From contig NZ_CP107772.1 of the NCBI RefSeq assembly GCF_036345155.1, positions 7,440,001 to 7,504,000 on the forward strand: 64,000 nt of DNA, in the 5' to 3' direction. The stretch's first letter is position 1, and every line of letters starts with the position of its first letter. Shown in pieces: positions 55,216 to 62,276 of the stretch. The DNA is from Streptomyces sp. NBC_00582 (GTDB lineage: Bacteria; Actinomycetota; Actinomycetes; Streptomycetales; Streptomycetaceae). A program made the translations under genes and the position numbers. The notes under the pieces are model-generated. The model saw nothing but the letters and a program-made list of their open reading frames with translations, had not been told where the DNA came from and ran no database searches.

Positions 55216-56891
55216 GCCAGCGCCTCCCTCACCTGCGTGACCGTGAGCCACGGCCGCGGGGCCAGGATCTTCGACACCTGCGGCGCGAAGGAGGGAGAGG
55301 AGACGACCACCTCCGCCGTCGCACCGTCGGCGATCACCTCTCCCTCCGCGAGCAGCACCACCCGGTGGGCCAGCTCGGCGGCCAGCTCCACATCGTGCGT
55401 GGCGAGGACGATCGCGTGTCCGGCCGCCGCAAGGCCGCGCACCACGGTGACCAGCCGCGCCTTCGCCGCGTAGTCCAGGCCCCGCGTCGGCTCGTCGAGC
55501 AGCAGCAGCGGCGGCCGGCCGGTCAGGACGACGGCGAGCGCGAGCGTCAGCCGCTGCCCCTCGGACAGATCGCGCGGATGGGTGCCGTCGCCGATCCCCG
55601 GGAGCAACTCACCGACCAGGTCACGGCAGGTACCGGGAACGGCCCCCGCGTCCCGGTCGGCCGCCGCGCACTCGGCGGCGACCGTGTCGGCGTACAGCAG
55701 GTCACGCGGTTCCTGCGGAACCAGCCCCACCCGGCGCACCAGCTCGCGGGGCGGTGTGCGCCGCGGGATCGCCCCGCCGACCCGGACCGTCCCGGCGGAC
55801 GGCTCCACGAGCCCGGCGAAGGCGGCGAGCAGGGTGGACTTTCCGGCGCCGTTGCGGCCCATCAGGGCGACGGTCTCACCGGGGGCGACGGTCAGGTCGA
55901 CGCTCCGCAGCGCCTGGATCCGGTCACGGCGGACGGACAGGGCGCGGGCCTCGACGGGGGGCGCGGCCACGGGGGTGGCCGGTGGTGGAGGGGTGCGGCG
56001 GAAGAGGCGGCGGGGCGGGGGAGGGGCCTGGACGAGGTGGGGTGCCGCAGGGACCCCGTGGACCCGGGGGTGGGATCCGTCGAGGCGGGCACGCAGGGCG
56101 GCCGCTCGACGCCGGGCGTCGCGCACCGTCAGCGGCAGAGGGGACCAGCCCGCCAGCCGGCCCAGGTCCACCACCGGCGGGTACACCGGCGATACGGCCA
56201 TGATCTCGGCCGGGGTGCCCAGGCGCGGGGCCGCTCCCGGTGCCGGGAGGAGGACGACCCGGTCGGCGTACTGCAGGACGCGCTCCAGACGGTGTTCCGC
56301 GAGCAGCACCGTCGTACCGAGGTCGTGGACGAGACGGAGGAGGACGGCGAGGACCTCCTCGGCGGCGGCCGGGTCGAGCGCGGAGGTCGGTTCGTCGAGG
56401 ACGAGCACGCGCGGGTGCGGGGTGAGGACCGAGCCGATCGCGACCCGCTGCTGCTGCCCACCGGAGAGCGCGGTGAGCGGACGGTCCCGCAGGGCGGCGA
56501 GGCCGAGCAGGTCGAGGGTCTCCTCGACACGGCGGCGCATCACGTCCGGGGGCAGACCGAGCGACTCCATGCCGTAGGCCAGTTCCTCCTCCACCGTGTC
56601 CGTCACGAAGTGGGACAGCGGATCCTGGCCCACCGTGCCCACGACGTCGGCGAGTTCACGCGGCTTGTGGGTACGGGTGTCCCGGCCCGCGACCGTGACC
56701 CGGCCGTGCAGGGTGCCGCCCGTGAAGTGCGGGACGAGACCGCAGACCGTACCGAGGAGCGTGGACTTGCCGACGCCGGACGGGCCCGCGAGGAGGACGA
56801 GTTCGCCCTCGGGGACGGTGAGGTCGACGTCGCGGAGGACGGGGTGGGGCGCGCCGTCGTAGGTCACGGAGACGTTCTCGAAGCGGATCAC
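55212..56891 (-). CDS. ECF transporter double ATPase (two ABC domains in one chain)
   Basis: A 559-residue fused ATPase. The first ABC domain (1-240) has Walker A GPSGVGKST (36-44), signature LSGGQQQR and Walker B VLVLDEPTSALD; the second (about 330-550) has GRNGAGKST, LSEGQRLTLAL and LLLLDEPTRGLD. A Pro-rich linker (VQAPPPPRRLFRRTPPPPATPV) lies between. Both domains look active, as in EcfA-EcfA' fusions. GTG 56891 follows AAGGAG by 8 nt, in the DNA just before the T-subunit stop. It powers the ECF module. Confidence 0.93.
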   Translation of the reverse strand: MIRFENVSVTYDGAPHPVLRDVDLTVPEGELVLLAGPSGVGKSTLLGTVCGLVPHFTGGTLHGRVTVAGRDTRTHKPRELADVVGTVGQDPLSHFVTDTVEEELAYGMESLGLPPDVMRRRVEETLDLLGLAALRDRPLTALSGGQQQRVAIGSVLTPHPRVLVLDEPTSALDPAAAEEVLAVLLRLVHDLGTTVLLAEHRLERVLQYADRVVLLPAPGAAPRLGTPAEIMAVSPVYPPVVDLGRLAGWSPLPLTVRDARRRAAALRARLDGSHPRVHGVPAAPHLVQAPPPPRRLFRRTPPPPATPVAAPPVEARALSVRRDRIQALRSVDLTVAPGETVALMGRNGAGKSTLLAAFAGLVEPSAGTVRVGGAIPRRTPPRELVRRVGLVPQEPRDLLYADTVAAECAAADRDAGAVPGTCRDLVGELLPGIGDGTHPRDLSEGQRLTLALAVVLTGRPPLLLLDEPTRGLDYAAKARLVTVVRGLAAAGHAIVLATHDVELAAELAHRVVLLAEGEVIADGATAEVVVSSPSFAPQVSKILAPRPWLTVTQVREALA

Positions 56892-58045
56892 GACGGCTGC
56901 TCCTTGTGGAGGAAGGCGGGGAGGAGGCCCAGGAGGACCGCCGCCGCGGGCCACAGGGGGAGGGCCGGCGCGGTCGGCGGCACCACGCCGGGGTGCAGGG
57001 CCGCCGGGTCCGTGGTCGCGGCGAGCGTGAGGAGCGCCGCGGTCGCCGCGCCGGACGCCGCGACGAGACAGGCGCGCGGGGTCCAGCGGTCGGGGCGGTA
57101 ACGGGTGCGGGGGGAGCGGCGGCCGCCGAGGCGCAGTCCGGCGAGCGCGGCGGCGAGACCGGCGAGGAGGAGGGGGAGGCCGTACGTCGCTCCGGCCGCG
57201 GTGAGCAGCCCGTACGTCCCCGCGCACACGCCGAGCAGGCCGCCCAGGGTGAGGGCGGTCGTCGTACGGCGGACCGGGGCGGGGAGGTCGGCGGTACGGC
57301 CGTAACCGCGGGCGTCCATCGCGGCGGCGAGGGCGACGGAGCGTTCCAGGGCGCCTTCGAGGACCGGGAGTCCCACCTGGAGCAGACCCCGGACACCGCT
57401 GTCCGGGCGGCCGCGCAGACGACGGGCGGCGCGCAGACGGTGGACGTCGGCGATGAGGTTCGGGGCGAAGGTGAGTGCCACGACGACCGCCACGCCCGTC
57501 TCGTACAGGGCGCCCGGGAGGGACTTGAGCAGACGGGAGGGGCTCGCGAGGGCGTTCGCCGCGCCGACGCAGACGAGGAGCGTGGCGAGGCGCAGGGCGT
57601 CGTAGAGGGAGAACAGGAGGGCCTCCGCGGTGACCCGGCCGCCGAGGCGGATGCCCTGGGCCCAGGCGGGGAGGGGGACCTCGGGGAGGGTGAGGAGGGT
57701 GTGGGTGCCGGGGATGGGGGAGCCGAGGGTGACGGTGAAGAGGAGACGGATGGCCATGACGACGAGCGCGAGTCTGAGGAAGGCCGGGTAGGAGCGGGCC
57801 CAGGGGGCGGGGGTTCTCGGACGGCAGGTGACCACGACGTAGGCGGAGGTGGCGAGGAGGAGGGCGAGGAGGAGGGGGTTGGTGGTGCGGGTGGCGGCCG
57901 TGCCGAGGGAGAGGGACCAGAGCCACCAGGCGCCGGGATGGATCGGGCGGGGTGGTGCGGGGGGTGGCGGCTGGGCGGGGGGCGTCCTGCCTGCCCGCGC
58001 CGGCGGGGGGCCGCCGCGCCCACCGCGGCTCGGGCGGTCAGTCAT
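56888..58045 (-). CDS. ECF transporter transmembrane (T) subunit
   Basis: A 385-residue EcfT/CbiQ-like protein. A Pro/Arg-rich cytosolic start precedes about eight helices. The two coupling motifs that touch the ATPases are HRLRAARRLRG (about 209-219) and ALAAAMDARGYGR (about 238-250, the AxxARG motif). The extra C-terminal helices are an extension beyond the usual CbiQ core. It overlaps the upstream gene by 8 bp and the ATPase start by 4 bp, so it is translationally coupled. Confidence 0.9.
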   Translation of the reverse strand: MTDRPSRGGRGGPPPARAGRTPPAQPPPPAPPRPIHPGAWWLWSLSLGTAATRTTNPLLLALLLATSAYVVVTCRPRTPAPWARSYPAFLRLALVVMAIRLLFTVTLGSPIPGTHTLLTLPEVPLPAWAQGIRLGGRVTAEALLFSLYDALRLATLLVCVGAANALASPSRLLKSLPGALYETGVAVVVALTFAPNLIADVHRLRAARRLRGRPDSGVRGLLQVGLPVLEGALERSVALAAAMDARGYGRTADLPAPVRRTTTALTLGGLLGVCAGTYGLLTAAGATYGLPLLLAGLAAALAGLRLGGRRSPRTRYRPDRWTPRACLVAASGAATAALLTLAATTDPAALHPGVVPPTAPALPLWPAAAVLLGLLPAFLHKEQPS

Positions 58046-58661
58046 TCCTCCGCCGTCGTCGTGCCTGCCATACGGCGGCCGCCGCCAGTGTCGCCACCGC
58101 TGCCGCGCCCGCGTAGATGCCCACGGAGGGGCCCGAGTCCTTGTGCGACGGGTTCTTCGTCGTCGACACCTGCTCCCCGCAGCCCGTTCTCGGGTAGCCC
58201 GCGATGGCGCACAGGAGGGCGTTCGTGTCGTAGCGGAGGGGTTTGGCGACCGTGGCGAGGGCCTCGGCCGTGGTGGCGGTCGGGGGGACCCGGGCGCACG
58301 CCCAGCGCGGGGTGGGCGGGGTCTCGCCCGAGGGGGCGTCGGACGTGGTGCCGAAGTCGATGACCAGGGCGATGCGCTTCGTGCCGGACTTCGCGGGTGT
58401 GCGGGCGCAGATCGCGCCGAAGGAGGCGGCGCCGCGGGGCCGGGACGCGTCGGAGGCGCCCTCGCTGACCGCGAAACGGAAGCCCTGGACGGTGCCGTCG
58501 GCCGGGCGGGCCGTCCCCGGGCCCTCGGTCGCGTAGGTCCAGCGGTCGCCGGTGCGTTCCCAGAAGGACCAGTAGCGGTAGCCGGTGGCGTGGGCCGGGG
58601 CGGCGGCCAACAGGAGCAGCGCGAGGACCGGCGGGAGCAGGGCGCGGGCGGGGCGGATCAC
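58038..58661 (-). CDS. Secreted, C-terminally anchored protein of the cobalamin uptake operon
   Basis: A 207-residue protein. ARALLPPVLALLLLAAAPAHA is a signal peptide; the mature domain begins GYRYWSFWERTGDRWTYATEGPGTARPADGTVQGFRFAVSEGAS and contains four Cys, probably in disulfides (FGAICART, RWACARV, NALLCAIAGYPRTGCG). A TM helix (IYAGAAAVATLAAAAVW) and RRRR tail anchor it. The function is unknown; in position it matches a partner of the alpha/alpha-repeat protein. GTG 58661 overlaps that gene's stop (GTGA). Confidence 0.8.
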   Translation of the reverse strand: MIRPARALLPPVLALLLLAAAPAHATGYRYWSFWERTGDRWTYATEGPGTARPADGTVQGFRFAVSEGASDASRPRGAASFGAICARTPAKSGTKRIALVIDFGTTSDAPSGETPPTPRWACARVPPTATTAEALATVAKPLRYDTNALLCAIAGYPRTGCGEQVSTTKNPSHKDSGPSVGIYAGAAAVATLAAAAVWQARRRRRND

Positions 58662-59986
58662 GGCTGCTGCCGCTTCCTGCCCCGGCCGATCAGGACGAGG
58701 CCGGCGATCGCGCCGACGAGGAGACCGGCGCCGACGGTCCGGACGGTGTTCAGGCCGCCGTCGTTCCCGTCGGAGGACGCCTGGGCGGCGGCGCCCGGCT
58801 CGGCGGTCTTCGTCGCGGTCCTGGTCTCGTCGACGCTCTCCGGGGCCGGGCCCGTCGCGTTGAGCAGGGCGACCAGGTCCTGCCCGCCGAAGTCGTGGAC
58901 GTCGCCGTCCCGTGCGGCGCTCGCCGCGAGGACGAGCTGCGCGTACGCGGCCGGTCCGGCCTGGGCGGCCCAGTCGGCGGAGTGGGCCTCCAGCCAGCGC
59001 AGGGGTGCGGCGGCCTGGTCGTTGAGGTGGGCGCAGGACAGGGCGACGACCGCGTCGGCGGTGTTGCCGTAGTCGGGCTGGTCGCCGGCGCCGGGCAGCG
59101 CGGACGTGAGGTGACCGTCCTCGGCGAGGGTCTTGGCGAGCCAGGCGGCGCCGTTGGCCGCGGTCCGCTCGGGCTCGTCGGCCTGCTCGCAGCGCGGCGC
59201 GGACGTGGCGTCGTCCTGACGGGTCACGGCCAGACTCTCGCCGCCCAGGCCGAGCACGGCCGCCGCCGTCGCGTCCGCGTTGGCCACGAGGGCGCCCTTC
59301 TTGTCGGGCTGGTGGGCGAAGGCGCCGGCGTCCTCGCCCGTGCAGGGCAGGGCGAGCTTCGTGAGGGCGTCGAACGGGGACCTGCCGTTCTTGCGGACGT
59401 TCGGAACGGTCTCGCCGGCCTGGGCGAGCGCGCCGATGACGACCGACGTGGAGTTGGCGTCGGTGGCCCCGCCGGGGGAGTAGCCCCAGCCGCCGTCCGC
59501 GTTCTGGACCGACTTCAGCCAGGCCACGCTCTTGTCGACCTGGGCCTCGTGGCCACCGATCTCCGCCAGCGCCTGGACGGCGGCACCGGTGCTGTTGGTG
59601 TCGACCGTCGTCCTGGCGTCGCAGGCCTTCGCCGGGTCCGCGCGGAACGCGGCGAACGAACCGTCCGCGCACTGCTGCCCCGCCAGCCAGGCCACCGACT
59701 CGCGCGCGGGCCACACGCCCACCGTGCGCTGGGCGAGCAGTGCCAGCGACTGGCGCCACACACCGTCGTACGTCGGATCGGCGGTGCCGTACAGACCCAC
59801 GGGCAGGGCGACCGACGCGGACGGGGAGGGGCCGGCGGCGACGGCGGGGGCGGAGGCACCGATCAGGGCGAGGACGGTCGCGGCGGCCGCCGTCACGGTG
59901 GCGGTGGCCATGGCGGTCGCCGTGGCGGTAGTGGTCGCGTGGGCGCCGATGGCCAGGGCGGCCGCGGCGCTGCGGCGGGACTTCAT
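58658..59986 (-). CDS. Secreted, anchored alpha/alpha-repeat protein (transcobalamin-like) of the cobalamin uptake operon
   Basis: A 442-residue protein. After a signal peptide (ending APAVAA near 52), residues about 60-375 carry prenyltransferase/squalene-cyclase-type alpha-helix-pair repeats: SVAWLAGQQCADGSFAAF, TTVDTNSTGAAVQALAEIGG, SVAWLKSVQNADGGWGYSPG, ATDANSTSVVIGALAQAG, GNTADAVVALSCAHL. The same alpha6/alpha6 barrel is the cobalamin-binding domain of animal intrinsic factor and transcobalamin. A Thr/Ala/Ser stalk, a TM helix (TVGAGLLVGAIAGLVLIG) and basic tail follow. Its place directly behind a cobalamin riboswitch supports corrinoid binding at the surface; this is inference. Confidence 0.8.
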   Translation of the reverse strand: MKSRRSAAAALAIGAHATTTATATAMATATVTAAAATVLALIGASAPAVAAGPSPSASVALPVGLYGTADPTYDGVWRQSLALLAQRTVGVWPARESVAWLAGQQCADGSFAAFRADPAKACDARTTVDTNSTGAAVQALAEIGGHEAQVDKSVAWLKSVQNADGGWGYSPGGATDANSTSVVIGALAQAGETVPNVRKNGRSPFDALTKLALPCTGEDAGAFAHQPDKKGALVANADATAAAVLGLGGESLAVTRQDDATSAPRCEQADEPERTAANGAAWLAKTLAEDGHLTSALPGAGDQPDYGNTADAVVALSCAHLNDQAAAPLRWLEAHSADWAAQAGPAAYAQLVLAASAARDGDVHDFGGQDLVALLNATGPAPESVDETRTATKTAEPGAAAQASSDGNDGGLNTVRTVGAGLLVGAIAGLVLIGRGRKRQQP

Positions 59987-60009
59987 GATCGGCGGATGCC
60001 TCTCCCGGT

Positions 60010-60235
60010 CGGGAGGTCCGCAGGCCGGGCAGCACGGGACACCCCGGCGGCTCGACTCCGTAGACCTCGACGGTGCCGTACGACGGCGGGCCGCCGCGCA
60101 CGTGAGCCGGTCAACGTCCGTACGGGGCGGTCCGGCTCACCACCGGTGGTGGCTCACGGTTGCGGGTCAGCGCCGGAATTGCACCGGCTTCCCCCTGTAC
60201 GGGTGATGACGACCCGGTCACTCTACCGGCTGGTA
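60010..60235 (-). ncRNA. Cobalamin riboswitch
   Basis: On the minus strand the conserved core is present in full: AGGGGGAAGCCGGTGCAATT, then CCGGCGCTGACCCGCAACCG (plus-strand 60157-60196), which corresponds to the GGGAA, GCCGGTGCAA and CCCGCNACYGT blocks of the class. A perfect 9-bp stem (GTGAGCCGG at 60102-60110 with CCGGCTCAC at 60132-60140) is a peripheral helix. The ATG of the first operon gene is 23 nt beyond the downstream edge. With cobalamin bound, expression should fall. The outer limits are approximate. Confidence 0.92.
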
Positions 60236-60425
60236 GCCAGGACTCTGAGGGGTGGCTGTGAGACCTTCGCCGCAGCTCGACGCACCCCGCCGGGTTCTGG
60301 CCATGACCACGAGCTCGAGGAGGCGTGGGTGGTGCCCCGGGGACCGTGAGGGCTGGTCCGAGGCGGCCGCCGAGGCGGCGGTCATGGCGCGCGGACGGCG
60401 GCACGGCGTGCCGCCTGCCGGGGCA

Positions 60426-60854
60426 CTAGAGGCGTGGGGTGGGCCGGTCGCAGGGGAGGCGCAGGGTGCGGGCCGCGAGGAGCCAGGAGCCGTCGGGGGT
60501 GCGGTGCAGGGTGTCCTCGTAGTGCCCGATCCCCACGGGGGCCGGGCCGGGCGCGGGGTCCATGCGGTACGTCGTGAAGTACGACGTCGCTCTCGCCGTG
60601 TCGGGGGAGGTCACCTCGACGCGGACGTCCGCCATCAGCCGGCGTGCGTGGCGATCGGCGGGGCGGGAGCCGAAGTGGGCGCGCAGGGCGGCGCGTCCCT
60701 TGACCAGGCGGTCGCCCTCCGGCCAGGTCCAGACGCCGTCCTCGGTGAACAGCTCGGCCACGGAGCCGGGTTCGTCGAGGTCGAGGCGGCGGACGAGGTC
60801 GAGGAGCAGGCGCCGGCAGGCGCGTTCGGCGAGAAGCTGCGCGATCGGGTCCAT
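60426..60854 (-). CDS. SnoaL/NTF2-like family protein
   Basis: A 142-residue protein with an NTF2-like cone fold: an N-terminal helix pair (LAERACRRLLLDLVRRLDLDEPGSVAELFTEDGVWTWPEGDR), VKGRAALRAHFGSRP, then strands MADVRVEVTSPDTARATSYFTTYRMD and VGIGHYEDTLHRTPDGSWLLAARTLRL. Members are enzymes such as dehydratases or isomerases, or ligand-binding proteins; nothing here fixes the role. Confidence 0.85.
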   Translation of the reverse strand: MDPIAQLLAERACRRLLLDLVRRLDLDEPGSVAELFTEDGVWTWPEGDRLVKGRAALRAHFGSRPADRHARRLMADVRVEVTSPDTARATSYFTTYRMDPAPGPAPVGIGHYEDTLHRTPDGSWLLAARTLRLPCDRPTPRL

Positions 60855-60975
60855 GGGGGAAAGCCACCAAGGGTGCCGGGACGGTTGTCAGGGCACCGTA
60901 GGGGCGTGGCGTGAACTGCGTGGATCCGGGCCGTGAACGGCGCCGCTCACCGTCGGTTTCGGGTCGTCGGGAGGG

Positions 60976-61130
60976 GCGTGCGTCACCGGATCGGTCCTCC
61001 CGGGTCGTCACCCGCAGGTGACGTAACCGGATCGGACCTCCCGGGACGGTCCTTTCGGGTCGTCACCCGCAGGTGACGTAACCGGATCGGACCTCCCGGG
61101 ACGGTCCTCCAGGGTCGTCACCCGCAGGCG
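60976..61130. repeat. 55-bp tandem repeat at the 3' end of the MBL-fold gene
   Basis: GGGTCGTCACCCGCAGG begins units at 61002, 61057 and 61112 (spacing 55 bp), with a partial unit before 61002. Each unit has a hairpin GTCACC-CGCA-GGTGAC (the last copy slightly altered). The last copy overlaps the final codons and stop of the gene. I see nothing else in 60855-60975. Confidence 0.9.
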
Positions 61131-62146
61131 ACGTACGTCGTCGGATCGCTGCCCGTGACCGCCTCCGCCCGGCCCTGTTTGACCAGTCGGCGCAGATGGG
61201 CCTCCGCCTCCGAGACGGCGATGGTGCGTGACCCGTAGGGGATCTGGTCCCAGGGGCGGTTCCACTCCATGCGTTCGGCGAGCTGCCAGGGGGTGAGCGG
61301 AGTGGCGAGGAGGGTGAGGAGGTCGGTCAGGCGGCTCTCGTGGTGGGTGAGCAGTTCACGTACCCGGGACGGGGCGTCGGTGAAGGGGTGCTGGTGGGCC
61401 GGGAGGATCTCGGCGGGGGCGAGGCGGCCGACGCGTTCGAGGGAGTCGAGGTAGTCGCCGAGGGGGTCGGTGACGGTGGTGTCGTCGGGGTCCTCGTAGA
61501 GGCCGATGTGGGGGGTGATCTCGGGGAGGAGGTGATCTCCGGAGAAGAGCCGGCCGTGGCCGGTGAGGCCCGCCGGGTGTTCCTCCTCCAGGTGGAGGCA
61601 GACATGGCCGGGGGTGTGCCCCGGAGTCCAGATCGCGCGCAGCCGGCGGCCGGGCAGCTCGAGCAACTCGCCGGGGACGATCTCGCGGTCGGGCAGGGCG
61701 GGCGAGAGCCCGGGCAGCGTACGGCGCCGGGCCGTCCGCAGCGGCGCGATGTGCTCCTCGGGGGCGCCCGCCGCGGCCAGCTTGTCCGCCATGTACGTGT
61801 ACCAGCGCTCGGTGCGGGTCCCGCGCGCCCGGCGCACGATGGACGCGTCCGCCGCGTGCATCGCCACCCACGCCCCGGACACCTCCCGCACCTTGCCGGA
61901 GAGGCCGTGATGGTCGGGATGGTGGTGCGTGATGACGACCCCCCGCACCTCGGACACGGCCGTACCGCAGACCGCGAGCCCGTCGACGAGCGCGTCCATC
62001 GACGCCGGGTCGTCCCACCCCGTGTCGATCAGCACCGGCCCCCGGTCGGTGTCCACGACATACACCAGCGTGAACCCCAGGGGATTGTCCGGGATGGGCA
62101 CCCGCAGGGACCGCACACCCCCGCCATGATCGAACGTCGTCGTCAT
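61118..62146 (-). CDS. MBL-fold metallo-hydrolase
   Basis: A 342-residue metallo-beta-lactamase-fold protein. The metal motif is VVITHHHPDHHGLSG (HxHxDH), with further ligands in AIWTPGHTPGHVCLH and LFSGDHLLPEITPH (Asp) and EILPAHQHPF (His). The C-terminal part (SEAEAHLRRLVKQGRAEAV) resembles a small winged-helix end of the LACTB2-like group. Relatives act on acyl-CoA thioesters or other esters. ATG 62146 follows GGAGGG. It is divergent from the aldehyde dehydrogenase gene and its stop lies in a 55-bp tandem repeat. Confidence 0.92.
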   Translation of the reverse strand: MTTTFDHGGGVRSLRVPIPDNPLGFTLVYVVDTDRGPVLIDTGWDDPASMDALVDGLAVCGTAVSEVRGVVITHHHPDHHGLSGKVREVSGAWVAMHAADASIVRRARGTRTERWYTYMADKLAAAGAPEEHIAPLRTARRRTLPGLSPALPDREIVPGELLELPGRRLRAIWTPGHTPGHVCLHLEEEHPAGLTGHGRLFSGDHLLPEITPHIGLYEDPDDTTVTDPLGDYLDSLERVGRLAPAEILPAHQHPFTDAPSRVRELLTHHESRLTDLLTLLATPLTPWQLAERMEWNRPWDQIPYGSRTIAVSEAEAHLRRLVKQGRAEAVTGSDPTTYVACG

Positions 62147-62217
62147 CTGCCCTCCGTCCCCCTGCCGGACCCCTGGCCCGAAGCGCGGCACGACCCATGG
62201 CCATTGCCCACTATAAC

Positions 62218-62253
62218 TAGAACTGGTATCAGTTCCTGAAACACCGTCAGAAA
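62218..62253. promoter_or_regulatory. KstR-like box and shared 18-bp element upstream of the aldehyde dehydrogenase gene
   Basis: TAGAACTGGTATCA (62218-62231) matches 9 of 12 defined positions of the KstR consensus; GAACTG-GTAT-CAGTTC (62220-62235) is a perfect 6-bp inverted repeat within it. Directly after comes CTGAAACACCGTCAGAAA (62236-62253), nearly identical to the element upstream of the P450 gene and 23 nt from the start codon. Confidence 0.55.
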
Positions 62254-62276
62254 TGATGCGGACGAAGGCAGTGGCC

